A stretch of 6,189 nucleotides of DNA from Aquabacterium sp. (GTDB lineage: Bacteria; Pseudomonadota; Gammaproteobacteria; Burkholderiales; Burkholderiaceae_C), in NCBI GenBank assembly GCA_017989885.1, contig JAGNPA010000122.1, forward strand, positions 1 through 6,189. The letters run 5' to 3'. The notes below the pieces were generated by a model that searched no databases, was not told the DNA's origin, and saw only the letters and a program-made list of their open reading frames with translations. The position numbers were made by a program, and so were the translations under genes. This document shows positions 1 to 6,189 of this stretch, one piece after another. Numbering within the stretch: the stretch's first letter is position 1; every line of letters starts with the position of its first letter.

Positions 1-131
1 GCCACGGCCTGGGCCAGATCGGCCCGATGGGCGCAGTGGATGAGCAGGGTGTGACCTTGTGCGGCCAGCAAGCGGGCGGTGGCCGCGCCAATGCCCTGGC
101 TGGCGCCGGTGATGAGGGTGACGGCATTCAT
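1..131 (-). CDS. Short-chain dehydrogenase/reductase, N-terminal fragment (cut by window edge)
   Basis: The first 43 codons of a gene read leftward off the window. The product begins MNAVTLITGASQGIGAATAR, a first beta strand followed by the glycine-rich TGxxxGxG turn (residues 8-15, TGASQGIG) that binds the dinucleotide phosphate in classical SDR oxidoreductases. The second strand ends in HTLLIHCAHR. It has no acidic residue at its tip and has an Arg just after, which would fit NADP(H) rather than NAD(H), but this is a weak inference. The catalytic Ser-Tyr-Lys lies outside the window, so the substrate cannot be guessed. The ATG at 129-131 places the motif at the normal distance from the N terminus. 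The nearest purine-rich stretch, AAAGGA, is about 17 bases upstream, so the ribosome binding site is poor. The gene is divergent from macA. Confidence 0.85.
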   Translation of the reverse strand, partial: MNAVTLITGASQGIGAATARLLAAQGHTLLIHCAHRADLAQAV

Positions 132-200
132 GGCTTTGACTTTACATTTCCTTTACCGGCGGTACGACGTTTGGATACCGTCCACAAGGACACTGTGAAC
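132..200. promoter_or_regulatory. Divergent intergenic region between the SDR gene and macA
   Basis: This 69-base gap must carry the promoters of both the SDR gene (leftward) and the efflux operon (rightward), unless these lie inside the genes. It is locally AT-richer than its surroundings. On the plus strand the possible -35 elements TTGACT (136-141) and TTTACA (141-146) are good. The best -10 for the latter, TACGAC at 163-168 after 16 bases, matches consensus at only three positions, so I do not claim a defined promoter. The segment 154-179 contains TACC, GGTA and TACC arms in alternating orientation (154-157, 161-164, 176-179), which could form an operator. AAGGA at 186-190, ten bases before the macA ATG, is the likely Shine-Dalgarno sequence. 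Confidence 0.4.
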
Positions 201-1421
201 ATGAGCACACAAAAACGCAATCGATGGTTGTCAGGTTGGCGTCTGGCGCTAGGGGTGGCCCTGGTCGCCGCCGCAGGCTGGGGCATCAAGGCCGTGTACT
301 TCAAGCCAGCCAGTGCCCCCCAGGTCATCACGGCCGAGGTGACGGTCGATGACATCGAGGATACCGTGCTGGCCAGCGGCACCATCGAGGCTTCTCAGGA
401 GGTCAGCGTCGGGGCCCAGGTGTCCGGCCAGATCAAGCGCCTGCACGTGGCGCTGGGCGATCAGGTCAGCAAGGGGCAGCTGGTGGCCGAGATCGACTCC
501 ACCACCCAGGCCAACACCTTGCGCAATGCCGAGGCCCAGGTCTCGCTGTTGAGCGCGCAGCGGCAGTCCCGCGTGGCCCAGCTGCGTCAGGCCGAGCTGA
601 GCTACCAGCGCAAGAAAGAGCTGTTCAAGCTGGATGCCGGCTCCAAGGCCGATCTGGACGACGCCGAGGCCACGCTGGCCACCACGCGGGCCGACATTGC
701 CGCGGTGGATGCACAGATCCGTCAGGCCAACATCTCGGTCGACACGGCGCGTGTCAACCTGGGCTACACGCGCATCATGGCGCCGATCGACGGCGTGGTG
801 ATCGCGGTGGTGGCCGAAGAGGGGCGCACCGTGAACGCGATGCAGTCGGCGCCCACCATCATCAAGCTGGCCAAGCTCGACAAGGTGCAGATCAAGGCTG
901 AAATCTCGGAGGCCGACGTGGTGCGCGTCAAGCCTGGCCTGCCGGTGTACTTCACCATCCTGGGGGAGCCGCAGCGCCGCTACGAGGCCAAGCTGCGGGC
1001 CATCGAGCCGGTGCCCGAGTCGGAGCAGACCGACACCAAGACCGCGACCGCCAGCTCCAGCACCGCTGCCATCTACTACAACGGCCTGTTTGACGTGGAC
1101 AACCCCGAGGGCAAGCTGCGGGTGGCCATGACCACCCAGGTGTTCGTGGTGCTCAACCGGGCCGATCAGGCCTTGGTGATTCCGGCGACGGCCCTGGGAC
1201 AACGCGATCGCAAGGCCGGCACCTACGAGGTGCGGGTGCTGGAAGGCGAAGGCAAGGACCAGAAGGTGAGCACACGCAACGTCAAGATTGGCCTGAACAA
1301 CCGTGTGCAGGCCCAGGTGCTCGAAGGCCTGAAGGCCGGCGAGAAGGTGGTGGTGGGTGAGAGCGGCGCCAATGGGGCGGGCGCCGGCGCCGGTGCCGCG
1401 CGCATGCCACGGATGTTCTGA
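201..1421 (+). CDS. macA: MacA-type periplasmic membrane-fusion protein of a tripartite ABC efflux pump
   Basis: The product (406 aa) is the periplasmic adaptor that joins MacB to the outer-membrane channel and stimulates the MacB ATPase. A single N-terminal membrane anchor (about residues 14-34) follows a basic start. The first lipoyl half-motif is at about 60-100 ([20 protein letters not shown]), the coiled-coil hairpin at about 103-185, and the second lipoyl half at about 188-213 ([12 protein letters not shown]). The beta-barrel and membrane-proximal domains follow, with the MacA-like stretches [12 protein letters not shown] (235-246) and TTQVFVVL (311-318). E. coli MacA is about 371 aa. 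The excess here lies mainly in a Thr/Ser/Ala-rich insert near 273-289 and a Gly/Ala-rich tail (389-400). I chose the ATG at 201 over the in-frame start at 27. It has AAGGA ten bases upstream, puts the anchor at the N terminus, and avoids reading through the divergent SDR gene. A related non-MacA adaptor such as PvdR is the main alternative. Confidence 0.93.
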   Translation: MSTQKRNRWLSGWRLALGVALVAAAGWGIKAVYFKPASAPQVITAEVTVDDIEDTVLASGTIEASQEVSVGAQVSGQIKRLHVALGDQVSKGQLVAEIDSTTQANTLRNAEAQVSLLSAQRQSRVAQLRQAELSYQRKKELFKLDAGSKADLDDAEATLATTRADIAAVDAQIRQANISVDTARVNLGYTRIMAPIDGVVIAVVAEEGRTVNAMQSAPTIIKLAKLDKVQIKAEISEADVVRVKPGLPVYFTILGEPQRRYEAKLRAIEPVPESEQTDTKTATASSSTAAIYYNGLFDVDNPEGKLRVAMTTQVFVVLNRADQALVIPATALGQRDRKAGTYEVRVLEGEGKDQKVSTRNVKIGLNNRVQAQVLEGLKAGEKVVVGESGANGAGAGAGAARMPRMF

Positions 1422-1425
1422 CGCC

Positions 1426-3405
1426 ATGACCACCACGCAGTCCACGGGCACAGCCCAGCCCGCCTTGCTTGAAGTCCTGGACCTGTGGCGGGAGTTCCCG
1501 TCCGGTGAGGGCACGGTGGCGGTGCTCAAGGGTGTGAACCTGCGCATCGAAGCCGGCGAGATGGTCGCCATCATCGGCGCGTCGGGCTCGGGCAAGTCCA
1601 CCTTGATGAACATCCTGGGGTGTCTGGACCGACCCAGTCGGGGTGTGTACAAGGTGGCAGGCCAGCCCACGGGCGATCTGGAGCCCGATGAGCTGGCGCG
1701 TTTGCGCCGTGAGCACTTCGGCTTCATCTTCCAGCGCTACCACCTGCTGAGCGACCTCAGTGCCCTGGGCAACGTCGAGATCCCGGCCATCTACGCCGGC
1801 CACAGCACCGCCGATCGGCACACCCGCGCGGCCGCCTTGCTGGGGCGCCTGGGCCTGGCCGATCGCACCGAGCACAAGCCGGGCCAGTTGTCCGGCGGCC
1901 AGCAGCAGCGCGTCAGCATTGCGCGGGCCTTGATGAATGGCGGTGACGTCATCCTGGCCGACGAGCCCACGGGCGCGCTCGACACGGCCAGTGGCGACGA
2001 GGTGATGCGCATCCTGCGTGAATTGCATGCCGACGGGCACACGGTCATCATCGTGACCCACGATCCCAAGGTGGCGGCGCACGCGCAGCGCATCATCGAG
2101 GTGTCCGATGGCGAGGTCGTTTCCGACCGACGGCAGGACGGGGCGGAGCCCCCCAGCGCGACCAAGCTGGTGCGCACGCAGGTGACGCCCCATCCCTGGC
2201 GCGCCAACTGGGACCGGCTCACCGAGGCCTTCACGATGGCCTTGCGCGCCATGGCGGGGCATCGCCTGCGCACGCTGCTGACCATGCTGGGCATCATCAT
2301 CGGCATTGCTTCGGTGGTGTCGATGGTGGCCCTGGGGGAGGGCTCGCGCCTGCGCATCCTCAAGAACATCAGCGCCATGGGCACGAACACCATCGACGTC
2401 TTCCCCGGGCAGAACTTTGGCGACCGGACGGCCGGACGCATCCGCACCCTGGTGCCCGCCGACGCCGATGCCCTGGCCAACCTCAACTTTGTGGACAGCG
2501 CCACGCCCAGCGTGAACACCAGCGTGACGCTGCGCCGGGGCAATGTGGAGGCCTCGGCCAACATCAATGGCGTGGGCGACCAGTTTTTCCGCGTCAAGGG
2601 CTACACGCTGGCCAATGGGCAGGCGTTTGATGCCAGCGGCGTGCGCCGCCAGACCCAGGAGGCCGTGATCGACCCGGCCACGGCCAAGGCCTTGTTCAAG
2701 GCGGACGAGAACCCGGTGGGCGAGGTGATCTTCCTGGGCAGTGTGCCGGTGCGCGTGGTGGGTGTGACGGCGCCGCAGGAAAGCGGCTTCATGGTCAGCG
2801 ACAACCTGAACGTGTGGGTGCCCTACACCACGGTGATGCGTCGCATGCTGGGGCAGCAGCACCTGCGCAGCATCACGGTGCGCATCAGCGACACGGCGCC
2901 TTCGGCTGCGGCCGAGCAGGGCATCGTCAAGCTGCTGACCCAGCGCCACGGCACGAAGGATTTCTTCGTGCGCAACAGCGACAGCATCCGCCAGACCATC
3001 GAGAGCACCACGCAGACCATGACCGTGCTGATCTCGTCGATCGCCGTGATCTCACTGATCGTGGGTGGCATCGGCGTGATGAACATCATGTTGGTGTCGG
3101 TGACCGAGCGCACCCAGGAGATTGGGGTCCGGATGGCCGTCGGGGCGCGCCAAAGCGACATCCTGCGCCAGTTCCTCATTGAGGCGGTGCTGGTGTGCCT
3201 GCTGGGCGGCATCCTGGGGATTGCGCTGGCGCTGGGCATTGGCGTGGTGTTTGACTACATCGGCGGCAGCTTCAGCATGGTGTATTCGATGACGTCCATC
3301 GTGGCCGCCTTTGGCGTGTCCTCGCTGATTGGGGTGGTGTTCGGTTTCCTGCCGGCGCGCAATGCGGCGCGGCTCGATCCGGTGGACGCCTTGTCCAGAC
3401 AGTGA
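1426..3405 (+). CDS. macB: MacB-type ABC transporter, fused ATPase and permease
   Basis: The product (659 aa; E. coli MacB is about 648) is the inner-membrane motor of the pump. The N-terminal ATPase has every key motif: Walker [10 protein letters not shown] (51-59), Q-loop Gln103 (FIFQRYHLL), signature LSGGQQQR (155-162), Walker B VILADE (175-180) with the catalytic Glu180, D-loop GALD (183-186) and switch His212. A linker (about 230-280) leads to TM1 (about 284-303), a large periplasmic domain (about 305-530), and TM2-TM4 (about 533-557, 585-607, 622-643). This is the MacB/FtsX-type order of one helix, periplasmic domain, three helices. The cytoplasmic segment [15 protein letters not shown] (561-575) and the end motif [14 protein letters not shown] (643-656) are typical of the family. 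The ATG at 1426 lies four bases after the macA stop, and no strong Shine-Dalgarno is seen, so translation is probably coupled to macA. The periplasmic domain indicates mechanotransmission of periplasmic substrates rather than transport across the inner membrane. Confidence 0.95.
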   Translation: MTTTQSTGTAQPALLEVLDLWREFPSGEGTVAVLKGVNLRIEAGEMVAIIGASGSGKSTLMNILGCLDRPSRGVYKVAGQPTGDLEPDELARLRREHFGFIFQRYHLLSDLSALGNVEIPAIYAGHSTADRHTRAAALLGRLGLADRTEHKPGQLSGGQQQRVSIARALMNGGDVILADEPTGALDTASGDEVMRILRELHADGHTVIIVTHDPKVAAHAQRIIEVSDGEVVSDRRQDGAEPPSATKLVRTQVTPHPWRANWDRLTEAFTMALRAMAGHRLRTLLTMLGIIIGIASVVSMVALGEGSRLRILKNISAMGTNTIDVFPGQNFGDRTAGRIRTLVPADADALANLNFVDSATPSVNTSVTLRRGNVEASANINGVGDQFFRVKGYTLANGQAFDASGVRRQTQEAVIDPATAKALFKADENPVGEVIFLGSVPVRVVGVTAPQESGFMVSDNLNVWVPYTTVMRRMLGQQHLRSITVRISDTAPSAAAEQGIVKLLTQRHGTKDFFVRNSDSIRQTIESTTQTMTVLISSIAVISLIVGGIGVMNIMLVSVTERTQEIGVRMAVGARQSDILRQFLIEAVLVCLLGGILGIALALGIGVVFDYIGGSFSMVYSMTSIVAAFGVSSLIGVVFGFLPARNAARLDPVDALSRQ

Positions 3406-3414
3406 AGAAGGTGA
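3406..3414 (+). promoter_or_regulatory. Ribosome binding site of the outer-membrane factor gene
   Basis: AGAAGGTGA differs at one base from the extended Shine-Dalgarno AGGAGGTGA. Its AAGG core ends five bases before the ATG at 3417. It begins directly after the macB stop codon and decides the start. The in-frame GTG at 3402, overlapping the macB stop, lies upstream of this site and so could not use it. Confidence 0.65.
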
Positions 3415-3416
3415 GC

Positions 3417-4859
3417 ATGAAAGCAGATCAGATGAAAACAGCTCGACCCGGCGGCGTGCGTCTCAGGACGCCGGTGTGGCTGACCCTGGCGGCTGCACTG
3501 GCCTTGAGCGGCTGTGCCACCCACAACGCTTATGAGCAGCCCACGGTGCAGGTGCCCGGTGCCTGGCAGCAGGGGCAGGGGCAGGGGCAGGGCGCTGCGC
3601 TGGCGGCGCCGGCATCGCTCAGCCCCTGGTGGCCGGCCTTGCAGGACCCGGTGTTGACGCAGTTGATCGACGATGCCCTGGCCCGCAACAACAACCTGGC
3701 CCAGGCGGCGATCAAGGTGCGGCGTGCGCAACTGGTGGCCGGCCAGGCGGCCAGCGACCGTCTGCCGGGCATCAGCGTGCGTGGCAGCACCAACGCATCG
3801 CAGGCCATTGACGGCGGCACCACCACGCGCAGCCATTCCCTCAGCGCGAGCGCCAGTTGGGAAGTGGATTTGTGGAACCGCCTCGGCGCCTTGCGCGATG
3901 CCGCCGAATGGGAAGCCCAGGCCACCGAACAAGACCGCCAGGCCGCGGCCATGGCCCTGGTGGGCACGGTGGCGAGCCAGTACTGGCAGGTGGTCTACCT
4001 GAACCAGCGGGTGGCGGCCAGTGAGCAAAGCATCGCCAATGCCCGCCAGACGCTCAAGCTGGTGCAAGGTCAGTACAGCGTGGGCAGCGTGTCCGGGCTG
4101 GAGGTGGCGCAGGCCACCCAGGCCCTGGCCAGCCAGGAAGCGGCGCACACGCAATGGCTGCAGCAGCGTGTGCAGGCCCGCAACGCCTTGGCGATCTTGT
4201 TCGATGGCCCGCCCGGCGTGGCCCTGAACGAAACCATGCGGTTGCCCGAAGGCGCCTTGCCGGCTGTGGCCGCAGGTTTGCCAGCGTCCCTGCTGACCCG
4301 ACGGCCCGATCTGCGCGCATCCGAATTGCGACTGCGCAAGAGCCTGGCGTCGGTCGATGCCACCCGCGCGAGTTTTTATCCGTCGCTGACCCTCACGGGC
4401 AGCGTGGGCGGCAGCAGTTCGGCCTTGTCCGATGTGTTGCGTGACCCGATCGGCACGCTCGGCGCAGGTTTGCTGCTGCCCTTTGTGCAGTGGCGAGACA
4501 TGGGCCGCAGCGTGGCCATTTCAGAAGCCGATCACGAGATCGCGGTGCGCGGCTATCGGCAGACCTGGTACGAGGCACTGGCCGATGTGGAAAACGCCTT
4601 GTCGGCGCGGGTGCAGTATGAAGACCAGGGTGCACGCCTGGACGAGGCCCTCCAGGCCGCCCAGAAGTCAGAGCGCCTGGCCGAAGCCCGCTACCGAGCC
4701 GGTGCCACGGCGCTCAAGACCTGGCTGGACGCGCAGGAAACCCGTCGCCAGGCCGAAAACAGCCTGGCGCAAAACCGCCTGAACCGCCTCAATGCGCTGG
4801 CCACACTCTACCAGTCCCTGGGCGGGGGCTTGCAGTCAGCAGTAACTCAGGGCGAGTGA
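3417..4859 (+). CDS. NodT-family outer-membrane efflux lipoprotein (TolC-like channel)
   Basis: The product (480 aa) should form the trimeric outer-membrane duct for MacA-MacB. A basic N terminus and hydrophobic stretch (about 19-30) end in the lipobox L30-S-G-C33, so Cys33 is the predicted lipidated residue, as in NodT/OprM-type factors. Two TolC-type repeats follow. Repeat one contains WEVDLWNRLGALRDAA (148-163) and VGSVSGLEVAQATQAL (222-237). Repeat two contains the family hallmark LLTRRPDLRASELRL (292-306), FYPSLTLTGSVG (320-331), and RYRAGATALKTWLDAQ (425-440) near the end of the last long helix. Between the lipid anchor and the first repeat is a short Gln-Gly repeat (51-59). The gene starts 11 bases after macB. 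Its place in the operon implies a dedicated outer-membrane partner, unlike E. coli macAB, which borrows the unlinked TolC. A GTG start at 3402 or an ATG at 3432 is possible. The last 13 bases overlap the convergent DUF2789 gene. Confidence 0.92.
   Translation: MKADQMKTARPGGVRLRTPVWLTLAAALALSGCATHNAYEQPTVQVPGAWQQGQGQGQGAALAAPASLSPWWPALQDPVLTQLIDDALARNNNLAQAAIKVRRAQLVAGQAASDRLPGISVRGSTNASQAIDGGTTTRSHSLSASASWEVDLWNRLGALRDAAEWEAQATEQDRQAAAMALVGTVASQYWQVVYLNQRVAASEQSIANARQTLKLVQGQYSVGSVSGLEVAQATQALASQEAAHTQWLQQRVQARNALAILFDGPPGVALNETMRLPEGALPAVAAGLPASLLTRRPDLRASELRLRKSLASVDATRASFYPSLTLTGSVGGSSSALSDVLRDPIGTLGAGLLLPFVQWRDMGRSVAISEADHEIAVRGYRQTWYEALADVENALSARVQYEDQGARLDEALQAAQKSERLAEARYRAGATALKTWLDAQETRRQAENSLAQNRLNRLNALATLYQSLGGGLQSAVTQGE
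3570..3593 (+). repeat. In-frame CAGGGG hexanucleotide tandem repeat (four units, last imperfect)
   Basis: Three exact CAGGGG units (3570-3587) are followed by CAGGGC (3588-3593) and preceded by an extra CAG. They encode alternating Gln-Gly just after the mature N terminus of the outer-membrane lipoprotein. Because the unit is six bases, slippage would add or remove Gln-Gly pairs without a frameshift. Confidence 0.85.
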
Positions 4860-5119
4860 GGAAACGGCGAACCGGGGTGAGGGCCCGGATGACGCAGGCT
4901 GGCGTCGAGCGTGTCAATCAACTCGGCCCAGTCTGAATCGTCCTGCAGCTCCTCGCTCAGGAAGCGGGCTTGCTCGGGGCGCCAGAACGGGGCTTCGCTC
5001 AAGGTCACTTCGGGTGGCAGGGGCCGATGGATGGCAATGAAGCGCGACACATCAGCGCGCGTATCGGGCAGGCCCAACTGGCGGAACAGCTCACTGAGGG
5101 TGTGAACAGCTGAGTCCAT
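4847..5119 (-). CDS. DUF2789 family protein (small, function unknown)
   Basis: The product (90 aa) matches the DUF2789 pattern as I recall it: MDSAVHTLSELFRQLGLP (1-18), FIAIHRPL (27-34), APFWRPEQARFL (43-54), and an acidic DSDWAELID (61-69) before LDASLR. It is a soluble, probably mostly helical domain with no signal peptide or membrane segment. The family has no established function, and I do not assign one. After LR76 there is a 14-residue Pro/His-rich tail that looks like an extension beyond the conserved domain. The ATG at 5117-5119 is chosen over an upstream in-frame start because AGGAGGT lies six bases before it and the family's MD..H start falls there. The gene is downstream of the stress protein gene on the same strand but has its own likely promoter. 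Its 3' end overlaps the convergent outer-membrane factor gene by 13 bases. Confidence 0.88.
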   Translation of the reverse strand: MDSAVHTLSELFRQLGLPDTRADVSRFIAIHRPLPPEVTLSEAPFWRPEQARFLSEELQDDSDWAELIDTLDASLRHPGPHPGSPFPHSP

Positions 5120-5125
5120 CTTGGC

Positions 5126-5132
5126 ACCTCCT
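5126..5132 (-). promoter_or_regulatory. Strong ribosome binding site of the DUF2789 gene
   Basis: Read on the minus strand this is AGGAGGT, a perfect anti-16S match, six bases before the ATG at 5119. It settles the start of the small gene and suggests efficient translation. Confidence 0.85.
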
Positions 5133-5150
5133 GTGCGTGGTGGATGGCCT

Positions 5151-5179
5151 GTTGTACTGCGATGAACAGGGCGCGTCAA
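5151..5179 (-). promoter_or_regulatory. Predicted sigma-70 promoter for the DUF2789 gene
   Basis: On the minus strand, TTGACG (5174-5179; five of six to the -35 consensus) is followed after exactly 17 bases by TACAAC (5151-5156; four of six to the -10 consensus). Transcription would begin around 5144, giving a leader of about 25 bases that contains the AGGAGGT site. The position between the stress gene stop and the DUF2789 start suggests that the small gene can be expressed independently. This is a sequence match only. Confidence 0.6.
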
Positions 5180-5194
5180 CCCAAGTGCCCACAT

Positions 5195-5210
5195 CCTTTG
5201 TGAGCAAAGG
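5195..5210 (-). other. Short perfect hairpin directly after the stress-protein stop codon
   Basis: CCTTTG (5195-5200) and CAAAGG (5205-5210) are perfect inverted arms around a four-base loop, and the structure abuts the TGA at 5211-5213. No T-run follows on the minus strand, and the stem is only six pairs, so it is not a convincing intrinsic terminator. It may attenuate read-through toward the DUF2789 gene, protect the mRNA 3' end, or mean nothing. Confidence 0.35.
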
Positions 5211-6068
5211 TCAGCGCAGCACCAGCACGCTCGTCGGGATGCGCCGCAGCAGGGTGGAGGTGGTGGTGCCCAGCAACTTCTGGCGCCAGCCGTTGTGGGT
5301 GAAGGCGCTCATCACCAGCAGCGGCAGTTGCTGGATGGTCAGATGGCGGCCCAGCACCTGCGCCACGTCGCCGGACTCGATCACGATGTGGGTGCTGAAC
5401 CCGGCGTCGGCCAGGCGTTGGGCGGCCTGGCTCATCTCGGCCTGGATGTCGGGGTTGCGCGCGCCCACATGCACCAGATGGCAAGGCAAGCCCTGCAGCA
5501 GCTCACAGTCGGCGACCGCGTCCACCAGTTGCAGCGACTCGGCCCCACCGTGGTAGGCCAGCGCAAAGGCCGAAGGCGGCGTGAAGTGGGAGCGGGTGAC
5601 AACCAGCATCGGCTGCTGCACCGCCTGCAAGGCCTGCTCCAGATGGTGCGAGCCTTGTCGCCACGGGCTGTCCAGGTGATGGGAGTGCAGGCCCATCACC
5701 ACCATGCGGGTTTCCGCACTCAGGTCCAGCAGGGCATCGGTGAGCTTGCCCTGGCGCAGGCTGAGCTCGACCATGCTGTGCCCCAGGTGCAAGGCACGTG
5801 CGCGCACCCCTTCGAGCAACTGCTGGCTGTGCGACTGACCGCCGATGATGTGGCTGCCTGGCATGGCGTCCAGCGCCTGTGTGCGTGTGGGGCTGGCGTC
5901 GTAGCCTGTCAGGTCACTGAAGTGGGTTTCACCGGTGTGGGCTTCGCTCTCGTCGACGACCTGCAGGAAGTTCAGCGGCGCATGCAGGCGGTGGGCCACC
6001 CAGGTGGCGCCGTCACACACAGCCGAGGGATGGCCGTGCGCATCGACGCAGGCCAGGACGGTGTTCAT
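5211..6068 (-). CDS. Tandem-domain universal stress protein (UspA family)
   Basis: The product (285 aa) is about twice the length of a single Usp domain. It reads as two Usp-like halves, roughly 1-158 and 165-285. The first begins MNTVLACVDAHG and closes with RMVVMGLHSHH...QQPMLVVTR (121-159). The second closes with LPLLVMSAFTHNGWRQKLLG followed by TTT and PTSVLVL, where the Usp alpha/beta fold places the nucleotide loop. The usual ATP-binding pattern G-x2-G-x9-G(S/T) is degraded. In half one the second Gly is Ser129, with Gly126 and Gly139-Ser140 kept. In half two the first two are Ser253 and Thr256, with only Gly267-Thr kept. The protein is cytoplasmic, with no signal peptide. Usp proteins support survival under starvation, oxidative or anaerobic stress, but the role here is unknown. 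The ATG at 6068 is chosen because the Usp strand starts right there. An in-frame ATG at 6089 and a TTG at 6143 are alternatives, and no start has a clear Shine-Dalgarno sequence. Confidence 0.88.
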   Translation of the reverse strand: MNTVLACVDAHGHPSAVCDGATWVAHRLHAPLNFLQVVDESEAHTGETHFSDLTGYDASPTRTQALDAMPGSHIIGGQSHSQQLLEGVRARALHLGHSMVELSLRQGKLTDALLDLSAETRMVVMGLHSHHLDSPWRQGSHHLEQALQAVQQPMLVVTRSHFTPPSAFALAYHGGAESLQLVDAVADCELLQGLPCHLVHVGARNPDIQAEMSQAAQRLADAGFSTHIVIESGDVAQVLGRHLTIQQLPLLVMSAFTHNGWRQKLLGTTTSTLLRRIPTSVLVLR

Positions 6069-6096
6069 CGTGAGCGCAGGCTGGAACATGTCCGAG

Positions 6097-6123
6097 ATTG
6101 TAGGTGGCCGCTGCCGACGCCAA
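6097..6123 (-). promoter_or_regulatory. Possible promoter of the universal stress protein gene
   Basis: On the minus strand TTGGCG (6118-6123; four of six to consensus) precedes TACAAT (6097-6102; five of six) with a short 15-base spacer. Initiation around 6090 would place the ATG at 6089 at or next to the transcript 5' end and give the preferred ATG at 6068 a leader of roughly 20 bases. The good -10 is the main support; the spacer is suboptimal. No FNR-type TTGAT-N4-ATCAA site, common before stress genes, was seen here. Confidence 0.4.
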
Positions 6124-6189
6124 GGTGTGACATTCAGGTGCAAAAACCCTTCGCATTCGTCATGAAGGCGCTCCGGCTATGCTGCGGGT

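Noticed and set aside
27..200. N-terminal extension of macA to an in-frame ATG at 27
   Set aside because: It would run through the divergent SDR gene and the promoter gap and put 58 non-family residues before the membrane anchor. The ATG at 201 has a Shine-Dalgarno sequence and normal topology.
1357..1425. Upstream in-frame start of macB at 1357
   Set aside because: It overlaps the macA end by 65 bases and adds residues not seen before the ATPase domain. The ATG at 1426 fits MacB length and coupled translation.
249..1727. Long minus-strand open frame (492 codons) opposite macA and the start of macB
   Set aside because: It is antisense to genes with clear families. Its translation is rich in His, Arg, Gly and Leu with no recognisable domain, as expected from the complement of GC-rich coding DNA.
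1282..2949. Long minus-strand open frame (555 codons) opposite macB
   Set aside because: It lies fully over the conserved ATPase and periplasmic domain of MacB. Its His/Arg/Gln-rich translation is typical of a shadow frame, and no domain is recognisable.
3255..4154. Minus-strand open frame (299 codons) opposite the outer-membrane factor
   Set aside because: It spans the macB end and the outer-membrane factor start in antisense, and shows no domain, no ribosome binding site and no sensible gene context.
4872..4888. CCGGG/CCCGG inverted arms downstream of the outer-membrane factor as a terminator
   Set aside because: Only a five-base stem with a seven-base loop and no following T-run, inside DUF2789 coding sequence; likely a by-product of GC-rich codons.
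5137..5556. Plus-strand open frame (139 codons) over the stress gene and intergenic gap
   Set aside because: It is antisense to the Usp coding region and the DUF2789 promoter, with no recognisable domain and low-complexity Ser/Trp/Arg-rich translation.
6124..6189. A plus-strand promoter or gene start at the right edge (TATGCT at 6178-6183)
   Set aside because: No acceptable -35 at proper spacing and no start codon with a ribosome binding site before the window ends, so I see nothing supportable there.

Overview
The window is GC-rich, densely coding bacterial DNA whose protein types and third-position G/C bias fit a betaproteobacterium, probably of the Burkholderiales. That placement is inferred from gene content and composition, not from a marker gene. 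I see no RNA gene, insertion sequence, CRISPR array, phage gene or other sign of recent transfer.

Layout. At the left edge (1-131, minus) is the N-terminal end of a short-chain dehydrogenase/reductase. A 69-base divergent gap separates it from a compact three-gene plus-strand operon. This operon holds macA (201-1421, periplasmic membrane-fusion protein), macB (1426-3405, ABC ATPase/permease) and a NodT-type outer-membrane factor lipoprotein (3417-4859). The gaps inside it are 4 and 11 bases, so the genes are almost certainly co-transcribed and translationally coupled. Convergent to the operon, on the minus strand, are a small DUF2789 protein (4847-5119), whose 3' end overlaps the outer-membrane factor gene by 13 bases, and a tandem-domain universal stress protein (5211-6068). 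The DUF2789 gene has a good sigma-70-like promoter (TTGACG, 17 bases, TACAAC) and a strong Shine-Dalgarno sequence in the 91-base gap behind the stress gene.

How the genes work together. MacA, MacB and the outer-membrane factor would form a complete tripartite efflux pump. MacB dimers in the inner membrane use ATP to drive a mechanotransmission cycle, MacA forms the periplasmic funnel, and the lipoprotein forms the outer-membrane duct. The family exports macrolides, lipopeptides, siderophores or haem-type compounds; nothing here identifies the substrate. The stress protein and DUF2789 gene are a separate minus-strand unit with no evident functional link to the pump.

No clearly new system is visible. 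The points most worth checking are the 13-base convergent overlap with its Pro/His-rich C-terminal extension, an in-frame CAGGGG hexamer array in the outer-membrane factor, the degenerate nucleotide-binding motifs of the stress protein, and the independent promoter of the DUF2789 gene.
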